A stretch of 34,981 nt of DNA from JAIOTG01 sp964644045 (GTDB lineage: Bacteria > Patescibacteriota > Patescibacteriia > Patescibacteriales > JAGXOH01). The notes under the pieces are model-generated. The model was given only the letters and a program-made list of their open reading frames with translations. It had not been told where the DNA came from and ran no database searches. Positions 1-7,492 of the stretch are shown one piece after another. Position numbers and translations under genes: made by a program. Location of the stretch: contig CAZXUK010000012.1 of NCBI GenBank assembly GCA_964644045.1, forward strand, positions 1-34,981. Reading direction: 5' to 3'. Position 1 is the first letter of the stretch. Each line of letters opens with the position of its first letter.

Positions 1-619
1 TATTAGTGGTGGAGGTGACGGTTTGGTCCGTGATAGTGGCGATCAGTTCGCTGGAGGTGGAGACCGGACTGGAAGTCGCCCTGTAGATCTCGTATCTGCT
101 GAAGGCGTAATCCGGGTCTTCGTTGGCGTCCCAGTTTAGGTTAATGGCTGTGGAAGAAGCGGCTGCGGCCGAGAAATTAGTCACGGCATTGGGGGTATAG
201 TCGTCAGTAAAAGTTGAAGTGGCATTACTGGTGGCCACATCTCCGTCAGTGTAGAAAACATAAATCTGATAAAAATACTCATTGCCATCGTTCAAACCAT
301 CATAGCCAGAGTCAGTAGTGGAAGAAGCGTTTTGATCGGAAGTGGAGGCAATTAGATAGCTGGAAGTGCTGACCGGACTGGAAGTTGCCCGATAAACCTC
401 ATAGTGATCAAAGTCGGTATCATCATTTGCCGTCCAAGTTAGGTCGATTTGGGTGGAAGAGGCAGCGGTGGCCGAGAGATCATCTATAGGGGTGGTAGTG
501 GCGGCTTGGGCATCAGAGGCGGAAAAAAACAAAGAAAATAAGAGGGCAAAGGAAAAAACCAAAGCCGAACTTAAAATCTTTTTCTTTTTTAATAAAAGAT
601 ATTTATTTGTTTTAGGCAT
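1..619 (-). CDS. Secreted fibronectin-III-like repeat protein (5' part, cut by window edge)
   Basis: The minus-strand frame opens with ATG at 619 and stays open to base 1, so about 206 N-terminal residues are visible and the C-terminus lies outside the window. A Sec signal peptide is clear: a Lys-rich start, a hydrophobic core (LVFSFALLFSLFFSA) and a likely cleavage after SDAQA near residue 40. Two consecutive units of roughly 90-100 residues follow. Each has the fibronectin type III pattern of Asp/Asn-Leu-x-Trp and a Tyr-Glu-(Val/Ile)-Tyr strand, and each carries the identical stretch YRATSSPVSTSS. The protein is probably exported and exposed on the cell surface, perhaps in adhesion; its ligand cannot be read from the sequence. 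There is no Shine-Dalgarno sequence, only an A/T run before the ATG. Fibronectin-III is assigned by pattern; another Ig-like fold is possible. Confidence 0.8.
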   Translation of the reverse strand, partial: MPKTNKYLLLKKKKILSSALVFSFALLFSLFFSASDAQAATTTPIDDLSATAASSTQIDLTWTANDDTDFDHYEVYRATSSPVSTSSYLIASTSDQNASSTTDSGYDGLNDGNEYFYQIYVFYTDGDVATSNATSTFTDDYTPNAVTNFSAAAASSTAINLNWDANEDPDYAFSRYEIYRATSSPVSTSSELIATITDQTVTSTTN

Positions 620-739
620 AAAAAAATATTATTTATTTAAATTATTATTAAATTAAAATTTGGCGTAATTTATCTATAAAATATCTTTCAAAATTATATC
701 AATAAAAAAACAATTAAACAAGAGAAAAATCAAAAAATT

Positions 740-1081
740 CTATTTATTTTTGGCCTTAGTTTTCTTCTGCGGTGATTTTTTGGTGTTTTTTTTCTTTTTA
801 GTGCCTGAGTCATTCTTTTTTTTCACAATTTCCAAAACTTTTTGGGCCAATTCTTCGAAAAAACTAATTAAGGCCACGGTGGAATTCAATCTTTTTTTCA
901 GGGCCTCTAAAACTTCCCGGGACTTTTGAACTCCTTCCCTGGCTTCTTTAACGATCTTGAACATATTATAAAAACTTACGGCCACATAATAAAGCACCCA
1001 ACAAATAAAAAAAGTTAAAACCAAAACACACACCCCTAAAATAACATTCAAAAGATCTCCGCTGGTTTGTAATAAATACAT
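740..1081 (-). CDS. Small single-pass membrane protein with Lys-rich tail
   Basis: This 113-residue protein of unknown function has one strong transmembrane segment at about residues 12-35 (VILGVCVLVLTFFICWVLYY). An amphipathic, probably helical, stretch follows at 40-90, and the last 25 residues are almost entirely Lys, Thr, Ser and Asn. The basic tail is probably cytoplasmic and could contact nucleic acid or phospholipid head groups, but that is inference. It is the last gene of the minus-strand translation block and starts 12 bases after the preceding small membrane protein ends, which suggests co-transcription. No family is recognised. Confidence 0.7.
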   Translation of the reverse strand: MYLLQTSGDLLNVILGVCVLVLTFFICWVLYYVAVSFYNMFKIVKEAREGVQKSREVLEALKKRLNSTVALISFFEELAQKVLEIVKKKNDSGTKKKKNTKKSPQKKTKAKNK

Positions 1082-1093
1082 AGATTTTATTGA

Positions 1094-1438
1094 TTAAAAA
1101 TTAAAAAGTTTATTTTTGTTTCCCGTTTCCTCGCACTCTAATTTTATCCCGCCCAGCCGAACAGCAAAAAAATTATAAAAAAATCCGCATAACAAACCCC
1201 AAATCCAACCCAAAAAAGCGGCAAAAAGGGCGATTAAAAAAGCGAAAAACAAAGCATATACAAAATTACTTCCCCATTCCCACCAGGAAGTTATCAAAAT
1301 ATCACGCCGAAAAAGAGATTTAATTAAAAAATAAAGGTAAATTCCCGCTCCCAACAAAAATCCGAAACAAGCATAAATTACAGCCAAAATATTGGCCCAA
1401 CTGATTACCTTAATCTTTTTAATTTCTTTTACGGACAT
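1094..1438 (-). CDS. Small multi-pass membrane protein of unknown function
   Basis: The protein is 114 residues from the ATG at 1438; a TTG three codons upstream (1447) would overlap the pheT stop and is less likely. It has two or three hydrophobic segments: about residues 13-35 (WANILAVIYACFGFLLGAG) and one long stretch at about 60-90 (FVYALFFAFLIALFAAFLGWIWGLLCGFF) that could cross the membrane once or twice. Short basic loops flank them. The pheT stop is 5 bases upstream, so translation is probably coupled. The Ser-Trp-Ala-Asn start of the first helix suggests a conserved family, but no function is known to me. Confidence 0.7.
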   Translation of the reverse strand: MSVKEIKKIKVISWANILAVIYACFGFLLGAGIYLYFLIKSLFRRDILITSWWEWGSNFVYALFFAFLIALFAAFLGWIWGLLCGFFYNFFAVRLGGIKLECEETGNKNKLFNF

Positions 1439-1443
1439 ATAGA

Positions 1444-3894
1444 TCAAAAATCCCTGATTTGGGCTTTAAATTTCTTTTTTAAATGCTCAATTAATTTTTT
1501 TTGAATTTCTTCCACTTCCTCGGCTTTCAGGGTTCTGTCCGGAGATTGATAAATTATATGAAAAGCCAAATTCTTTTTATTCTTTCCGATCTTCTCGCCT
1601 TGATAAACATCAAAAAGCTCTACCTTTTTTATTAATTTATGAAAATTCTCTATTTCATCCTTGATATCATTATACAATACTTTAATTTCTACCACAAAAG
1701 CCAGATCCCTCTCCAGGAAAGGAAACTTGCTCTCGGGTTGATATTTCTTTTCTCCCGCCTCTTCCAGGGCTTGAATCAATTCTTTTAAAACAATTTCCGC
1801 TCCGGCCACTTTCTTTTTTATTCCCAAGGATGTTAAAACTTTATTATCTACACCAAAAACAAAACCGATGTCTCTACCTCCAATTTTTATGCGAGCAAAG
1901 GTCTCTTTTTGAACCCAATCCATTGGTTCTTCACTTTCCTCATATCTAACTTCCAAACCAAAACTCTGAAGCAGATACTCTAAATAACCTTTAATTTGAG
2001 AAAAAGGGATCTTTTTTTCTGTTCCCGCAATCAAACCTAAATGTTTTTCTTGATAAGGAAGCTTTTCTTCACCTTGAGAGTCTTTGTTGATCTCGCCGGA
2101 CAAGCCCAGAAAAACATTCCCGATCTCAAACAATTTGATCTGAGAAAAACGCGCCTGATTGCTCTTTATATTTTCCAATAAATTATTGGCTAAATTCTGC
2201 CTTAACAAAGTGTGTTGATTGCTTATAGGGTTGGCCAAAGCAATATAAGAAGAAGGATTAATGTTTAATTTCTCCAATTTTCCCTGATTAGTAAAAGCAT
2301 AATTATAAACCTCTGTTAGGGCGCATCCCCGGAAAAGTATATTTTTTATTTTTCTTTCTGTTTTTCTCTCCGAATTAACCAAAGGAGCTTGCATGGTCAC
2401 TTGGGGCATTTGAGGATTAAGATTATCAAATCCGTAAATTCTAACCACCTCTTCTAATAAATCCTCGGGCAAAGAAATATCCTTGGTGGCTCTCCAGGTA
2501 GGGATGTCAACCATAAGAATCCGGGAATTTTTTTTATCTTTCTCCACTTTAAAGCCCAATTTCTCTAAAATATCAATTATTTTTTCCGAGCCCAATTCTT
2601 CCCCTATTCTTTGGTTCAACCAAGTTAAGTTCAATTCTATGGGGCCGGTAGTCAGATTAAAATTATTTTCTTTCCCCTCCGGAGAAGAAACATCGCTTAT
2701 CTTACTTTTAAGTTTCGCTTGGGGGCAAACCTTTTTTATTAAATTCCAAGTTCTGATCAAAGATTGTTCAGCCATATGAGGATCCAAGGATTTCTCAAAA
2801 CGAACAGAGGCCTCGGTTCTCAAACCCAATTTTTGAGAAGTCTTCCTAACTTGCACCGGCTCAAAATTGGCCGACTCCAAAATAATAGAAGTGGTGTTGT
2901 CACTGATCTCGCTGTTTTCTCCCCCCATAACGCCGGCAATAGCTATGGGCTTGTCTTGATCGGCAATCACCAACATTCCTTCCTCCAGCTTTCTTTCTTC
3001 CCCGTCTAAAGTCACGATCTTTTCCCCTTTTTGGGCTCTTCTGATCACTAAAGAATCAACCAAATTGGAATCAAAAGCATGCAGGGGTTGACCCAATTCT
3101 AACATTACATAATTAGTAACATCTACTAAATTGTTAATCGGTCTCATACCCACGGCAGTTAATCTTTTTTGCAACCATTCCGGAGACTCTTCTATTTTAA
3201 TGTCACTTATCTGCAAACCCATATATCTGGGGCATAGATCCGGATCCTCAATTTTAATGTCTAAATCCGGGGATTGTTTGGGTTCTTTTATTTTTCCTTG
3301 TTCAATTTCAGAAAATAAAGAGGTCTTGGAAATATTTAAAAAAGCGGCTATTTCCCGGGCTATTCCCAAATGCCCCCATAGATCCGGCCGATGAGTAATG
3401 GATTTATTATCCACTTCAAATAAAATATCTTCCATTTTAAAATAATCGGCCAAATATTGTCCGGGCTTGGTCTTTTTATCTAAAACCATAATACCGCTAT
3501 GATCTTCTCCCAACCCCAATTCATCTTCTGCGCAAATCATACCTTGGGAATTTTCACCACGAACCTGGGATTCCTTGATCTCCATTCCGTTGGGCAGAAT
3601 TGCTCCGGGTAAAGCCACGGGGACAAATTGTCCTGAGGAAATATTGGGGGCTCCGCAAACCACCTGTATCTTTTCCTTGCCCGTATCCACTTGAGTTAAA
3701 AATAATTTATCAGCATTGGGATGCTTGTTTACTCCCAAAACTTTCCCCACGATTATTTTTTCAAACTTCTCTTTTTGTTTTTCCACTCCCTCAATTTCCA
3801 CCGTATGCATAGTCAATTTTCTTCCCAGCTCTTCCGAGGAAAAGGACTTGGGGATATTTACCAAATCTTTTAACCAATCCAATGATAAATACAT
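1444..3894 (-). CDS. pheT: Phenylalanine-tRNA ligase beta subunit
   Basis: The beta subunit of the alpha2-beta2 enzyme that charges tRNA-Phe in the cytoplasm. At 816 residues it has the full bacterial length. Domains in order: an N-terminal core, the EMAP/OB tRNA-binding domain at about 40-150 (VGKVLGVNKHPNADKLFLTQ), the B3/B4 editing domain at about 210-375 (RYMGLQISDI, MRPINNLVDVTNYVMLELGQ, GVMGGENSEI), the B5 domain at about 410-485, the catalytic-like core, and the ferredoxin-fold anticodon-binding domain at about 720-816 (FPFLERDLAFVVE). It ends with TGA. Unusually, it is not directly adjacent to pheS: a NIF3-like gene lies between them. There is no clear Shine-Dalgarno sequence before the ATG at 3894. 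Identification is by sequence pattern and is secure. Confidence 0.98.
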   Translation of the reverse strand: MYLSLDWLKDLVNIPKSFSSEELGRKLTMHTVEIEGVEKQKEKFEKIIVGKVLGVNKHPNADKLFLTQVDTGKEKIQVVCGAPNISSGQFVPVALPGAILPNGMEIKESQVRGENSQGMICAEDELGLGEDHSGIMVLDKKTKPGQYLADYFKMEDILFEVDNKSITHRPDLWGHLGIAREIAAFLNISKTSLFSEIEQGKIKEPKQSPDLDIKIEDPDLCPRYMGLQISDIKIEESPEWLQKRLTAVGMRPINNLVDVTNYVMLELGQPLHAFDSNLVDSLVIRRAQKGEKIVTLDGEERKLEEGMLVIADQDKPIAIAGVMGGENSEISDNTTSIILESANFEPVQVRKTSQKLGLRTEASVRFEKSLDPHMAEQSLIRTWNLIKKVCPQAKLKSKISDVSSPEGKENNFNLTTGPIELNLTWLNQRIGEELGSEKIIDILEKLGFKVEKDKKNSRILMVDIPTWRATKDISLPEDLLEEVVRIYGFDNLNPQMPQVTMQAPLVNSERKTERKIKNILFRGCALTEVYNYAFTNQGKLEKLNINPSSYIALANPISNQHTLLRQNLANNLLENIKSNQARFSQIKLFEIGNVFLGLSGEINKDSQGEEKLPYQEKHLGLIAGTEKKIPFSQIKGYLEYLLQSFGLEVRYEESEEPMDWVQKETFARIKIGGRDIGFVFGVDNKVLTSLGIKKKVAGAEIVLKELIQALEEAGEKKYQPESKFPFLERDLAFVVEIKVLYNDIKDEIENFHKLIKKVELFDVYQGEKIGKNKKNLAFHIIYQSPDRTLKAEEVEEIQKKLIEHLKKKFKAQIRDF

Positions 3895-3988
3895 AATATT
3901 AAATGTTATATTGTTAAATTATTTTATAGTTAAATTACCGCGTTGTTGTTTTTTAATAATTGAACAACAAAGCCATTCAGCAATTTAA

Positions 3989-4735
3989 TCATATCTCACA
4001 AGGAATATCTATAAATTTGTGTTCTATTTTAAACTCTTCCTTTAATAATTCGCCTAAATTATGAATCCCATTCTTTTCGGTATTATAGTGACCGGCGGCT
4101 ATCAAATTAATATCTGATTCCTCCACCGCTCTGACCACTGATTCTTTGGGTTCGCCGGTTACAAAAGTATCAGCTCCGTTCTTTAAAGCTTCCTTAAAAT
4201 CATCAGCGGCTCCGCCGGACACAATCCCCACTTTTTTTATTGTTTCCGGACCCGCTGAAATTATAAAAGAATTAAAAGAATATTTATTATTAAAGAACTC
4301 CGCCAAATCATTAAATTTCATTTCTTTTTCCGGCTCGCCTATAAATCCTATACCAAAGGATTTTAAGTTCTTTAAACCCAAATTTTTAGCCAAACTGATA
4401 TTGTTGCCTATTTCCGGATGAGCATCCAGGGGCAGGTGAAAACCGGCCAAATTAATTTCGTTTTCCAAAAGCAATTTTATCCTGCCTTTAACATATCCTT
4501 CTATACGAGGAGTCGCGCCTATTTCTTTACCGAAAATTCCGTGATGAACCATAAGCATATCCCCTTTTTCCCGGATAACTTCTCGGATCAATTTTTGAGA
4601 CAAACTAACACCGGTGATTATTTTTTTAATCTCCGGTTTTCCTTCCACCTGAAGGCCATTAACGCAATAATCCTCAAATTCGCCAACCTGTAAATACTCC
4701 CGGCAATATTTTATAATTTCATTTCTATTTCCCAT
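3989..4735 (-). CDS. NIF3/YbgI-family dinuclear metal protein
   Basis: A 248-residue member of the NIF3 family (often labelled GTP cyclohydrolase I type 2), a widespread family of homo-oligomeric proteins with a dinuclear metal centre and an unsettled cellular role. Visible metal-binding motifs are LMVHHGIFGK (His64, His65), FHLPLDAHPEIGNN (His100, Asp104) and GHYNTEKNG near the C-terminus (His and Glu). The length matches the short bacterial form without the PII-like insert. It sits between pheS (103 bases upstream) and pheT (94 bases downstream), all on the same strand and probably in one operon, which may only reflect genome compaction. It ends with TGA. Confidence 0.93.
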   Translation of the reverse strand: MGNRNEIIKYCREYLQVGEFEDYCVNGLQVEGKPEIKKIITGVSLSQKLIREVIREKGDMLMVHHGIFGKEIGATPRIEGYVKGRIKLLLENEINLAGFHLPLDAHPEIGNNISLAKNLGLKNLKSFGIGFIGEPEKEMKFNDLAEFFNNKYSFNSFIISAGPETIKKVGIVSGGAADDFKEALKNGADTFVTGEPKESVVRAVEESDINLIAAGHYNTEKNGIHNLGELLKEEFKIEHKFIDIPCEI

Positions 4736-4838
4736 AAATTATATTATTTTATAAATTACGGAAGACACTAATCCCATCACTAATTCACGAATAGATTTTT
4801 CTAATTCCTAAATTCACGGCCAATTCGTAATTAATAGA

Positions 4839-5861
4839 CTAAAATTGTTCTAAAAATCTCAAATCCCCGCTATTTATAAGTCGAATGTCGTTTATACCGT
4901 AACGCATCATTACTAACCTGGTTAACCCCAACCCGAAGGCGAATCCGGAATATTCTTTTGGGTCCACTCCTCCGTATTCCAACACCTTAGGGTGAACCAT
5001 TCCGCCGGGAATAAGCTCCAACCAACCGCTGTTTTTACAACTGGGGCAACCCTTACCTTCGCAAATCAGACATTTTATATCCAATTCTATACTGGGCTCG
5101 GTAAAAGGAAAATAACCGGGCCTGACCCTGGTTTCCACCTCTTTTCCAAAAATACCCTTTAAAAGCTCTTGTAAAACCGATATCAAGTTGGAGACAGAAA
5201 TATTTTTATCCACCATCAAGCCCTCCATCTGATCAAAAGTATGCTCATGGCAAGCATCAATAGCTTCACTCCTAAAAGCTCTGCCCGGGACAACTCCGCG
5301 AAAAGGAACTCCGTGTTTTTCCAAACCTCTTACTTGAACCGGAGAAGTATGGGTGCGCATAACCAGATCAAATTCTCCTTTTTCATTTTTTTTATCAACA
5401 TAAAAAGTGTCCTGCATATCCCGGGCCGGATGATAAGGGGGTATATTCAAGGCCTCAAAACAATAATAATCGCTCTCCAGCTCCGGCCCCTCTAAAACCA
5501 TAAATCCCAAAGAACTAAAAATATCCTCCAATTCACTTTGAACAATAGTTAAAGGGTTAAGATGGCCCCTCTCGATTTTATCTCCCGGTAAAGTCACATC
5601 TATGAATTGCCGGGGCTCTTCTTGAAAATTATTCTGAGCTTTTTTTATTTCTTCCTTTATTTCTTTTTTAATCCGATTGGCCAATTGTCCCATTTCCGCT
5701 TTTTGGTCGAAAGCCAAATTTTTTAACTCTTTTAAAACCAAAGTCAGTTCTCCTTTTCTGCCCAAATATTTAACTTCCAATTCTTCCAAGGAATTTTTAT
5801 CTTTTATTTTTTTCAATTCTTCCTCAAAATTATTCTTAATTTGTTGTAATTTGTCCCGCAT
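4839..5861 (-). CDS. pheS: Phenylalanine-tRNA ligase alpha subunit
   Basis: The catalytic subunit of PheRS, 340 residues, typical length. Residues 1-90 form the N-terminal coiled coil that contacts tRNA. The class II core follows: motif 2 (VVPGRAFRSEAIDACHEHTF) and motif 3 (GFAFGLGLTRLVMMRYGIND). The substrate-pocket segment MRTHTSPVQVRGLE is intact. A CxxC-x4-CxxC zinc-knuckle-like sequence (CLICEGKGCPSCKNSGW) precedes the final strands, as in many bacterial PheS proteins. Its partner pheT lies downstream, separated by the NIF3-like gene. The small membrane protein upstream ends 12 bases before the start codon. Confidence 0.98.
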   Translation of the reverse strand: MRDKLQQIKNNFEEELKKIKDKNSLEELEVKYLGRKGELTLVLKELKNLAFDQKAEMGQLANRIKKEIKEEIKKAQNNFQEEPRQFIDVTLPGDKIERGHLNPLTIVQSELEDIFSSLGFMVLEGPELESDYYCFEALNIPPYHPARDMQDTFYVDKKNEKGEFDLVMRTHTSPVQVRGLEKHGVPFRGVVPGRAFRSEAIDACHEHTFDQMEGLMVDKNISVSNLISVLQELLKGIFGKEVETRVRPGYFPFTEPSIELDIKCLICEGKGCPSCKNSGWLELIPGGMVHPKVLEYGGVDPKEYSGFAFGLGLTRLVMMRYGINDIRLINSGDLRFLEQF

Positions 5862-5873
5862 ATACTTTTATAT

Positions 5874-6278
5874 TTAGTTCTTATTTAAATATTTTTTAGC
5901 TTTTCCTTGATTATAACTAAGCCAAAAGAATTCCAATAAAACCAAGGCCCCGGCTAAAAAAATAAGATTTAACCAAGTTAACAATCCCCGGGCCTGTAAA
6001 AATAATATTGCCAAAATCAAAAAAGAAAATAGAAAAGATTGCCTAAAAGCCGTGCCCACGAAATGAAAAACCAATTTCCTTTTTAAAGCCACGAAACGCA
6101 ACACAAGTCCCAAAATCGCAAAAGTCCCGCTTAAAGATAAAAACAAAGTGGCGTAAAACAAGACAAAACCCAAATAATTGGAGGTCTCCGGGTCAATATT
6201 GAACAAAATATAAATCCAAGCCCCCCAGCAAAGAAGGGTGCTTAAGCTCATTAAAGTTAGGTATCCTTTTAAGGTCAT
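5874..6278 (-). CDS. Small four-helix membrane protein
   Basis: 134 residues with four hydrophobic segments, at about 6-25, 37-62, 72-98 and 100-122. Short charged loops connect them and a Lys/Asn-rich tail follows. The helical hairpin pattern is regular, but no family is recognised and no catalytic residues stand out. It lies between mscS and pheS on the same strand, ends 12 bases before pheS, and is probably in the same transcript. Function unknown. Confidence 0.72.
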   Translation of the reverse strand: MTLKGYLTLMSLSTLLCWGAWIYILFNIDPETSNYLGFVLFYATLFLSLSGTFAILGLVLRFVALKRKLVFHFVGTAFRQSFLFSFLILAILFLQARGLLTWLNLIFLAGALVLLEFFWLSYNQGKAKKYLNKN

Positions 6279-6385
6279 ACAATTACAAATTCACAAATTT
6301 AATTACAAATTACACAAATCGAAATTATGTATAATTTTAATAATTAAAATATATCAATAAACAATGTAACAATTTAGCAATATAA

Positions 6386-7435
6386 TTACTTCTTCACAAA
6401 TACGGTCTGGGTGGGGAAGGCCATTTCAATTCCTTCCCGGCTAAATCTGCGAGTAATTTCCAAATTAATTCTTTCTCTAACATCCATATACTCAATATAA
6501 TCCGGAGAATTAACATAAAAAGCCACTTCAAATATTAAGCTAAAATCCCCGAATTCCTTAAAATGAGCCCTTTCTATCTCGGTTTTCTCTTCTTTTTTAA
6601 TTATATCTTCCAAAATTTCGGGGATTTTTTCCAGTTTTTCCGAGGAAAGTCCGTAAACCACACCGATAGTAAAAACTACTCGCCTGGTTTTCATAGCTCC
6701 GAAATTTCTGATTTGAGAATTGGTTAATTCGCTATTAGAAACCACTAATTCCTCTCCCTGAAGAAGTTCGATGCGAGTGGTCTTTACCCCCACCTTTTTT
6801 ACAGTTCCGTAATTGTCTCCCACCACAATAAAGTCACCGATTTTAAAAGGTTTATCCAACAAAATTGTCAGGGAGCTAAAAAGATCTCCTAAAATGCTTT
6901 GGATGGCCAGAGCTACGGCGATTCCTCCAATTCCCAGGCCAGCCACCAAAGAAGTAACATCATAACCCATATTGGACAAAACCAAAACTATGGCTCCCAA
7001 CCAAAGCACAATCTTTAAAATCGCTCCTCCTAACCGAATAATTCCCACACCTTCCCGGCCTTCCTTGCTTTTTATTAATTTCTGCACCCCGTAATTAATT
7101 AAGCTTTCCAGGAAACGAATAACATAATAAACCACTCCTATTAAAAAAATAAAATAAAGAATTTTATCCACCAAGGGGGTTAAAGCCAATTTTAAAGAAC
7201 CGGCATACAAAGAAATAATTAAATAAAAAGGGAAGGAAATATCCTGGATGGCTCCAATCAACAAATCATCTATTTTAGTCTCCGTTTTTTTGCTTAATTT
7301 TTTAAGCTTGGAAATAATTACGGATTTAAAAATCTTTAATACCCCTAAAACAACCAAAAAAATCAATAAAGCCCAAAACCAAATTTCCAGAGAATTATTA
7401 AATAAAGTTTTGGTCCAAAAAGAATGGGTAAACAT
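6386..7435 (-). CDS. MscS-family small-conductance mechanosensitive channel
   Basis: An inner-membrane channel that opens under membrane tension to relieve hypo-osmotic stress. At 349 residues it is a little longer than E. coli MscS. An N-terminal helix (about 17-37) and further helices (about 70-85, 90-110, 135-160) precede the pore helix. That helix has the Gly/Ala pattern of TM3 (VAGLGIGGIAVALAIQSILG), followed by LLDKPFKIGDFIVVGDNYGTV, the start of the cytoplasmic beta domain. The alpha/beta C-terminal domain ends near MAFPTQTVFVKK, the usual end of the family. It sits between valS and a small membrane protein on the same strand. Confidence 0.95.
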   Translation of the reverse strand: MFTHSFWTKTLFNNSLEIWFWALLIFLVVLGVLKIFKSVIISKLKKLSKKTETKIDDLLIGAIQDISFPFYLIISLYAGSLKLALTPLVDKILYFIFLIGVVYYVIRFLESLINYGVQKLIKSKEGREGVGIIRLGGAILKIVLWLGAIVLVLSNMGYDVTSLVAGLGIGGIAVALAIQSILGDLFSSLTILLDKPFKIGDFIVVGDNYGTVKKVGVKTTRIELLQGEELVVSNSELTNSQIRNFGAMKTRRVVFTIGVVYGLSSEKLEKIPEILEDIIKKEEKTEIERAHFKEFGDFSLIFEVAFYVNSPDYIEYMDVRERINLEITRRFSREGIEMAFPTQTVFVKK

Positions 7436-7492
7436 ATGTTTTTTAAAAGAAAGATTTTGCTTAAATCCAAATTCTCTCTTTAAATATTTTAT

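Noticed and set aside
453..656. Plus-strand 67-aa open frame
   Set aside because: It is the antisense shadow of the signal peptide and first repeat of the minus-strand FN3-like gene, which has a far better protein pattern.
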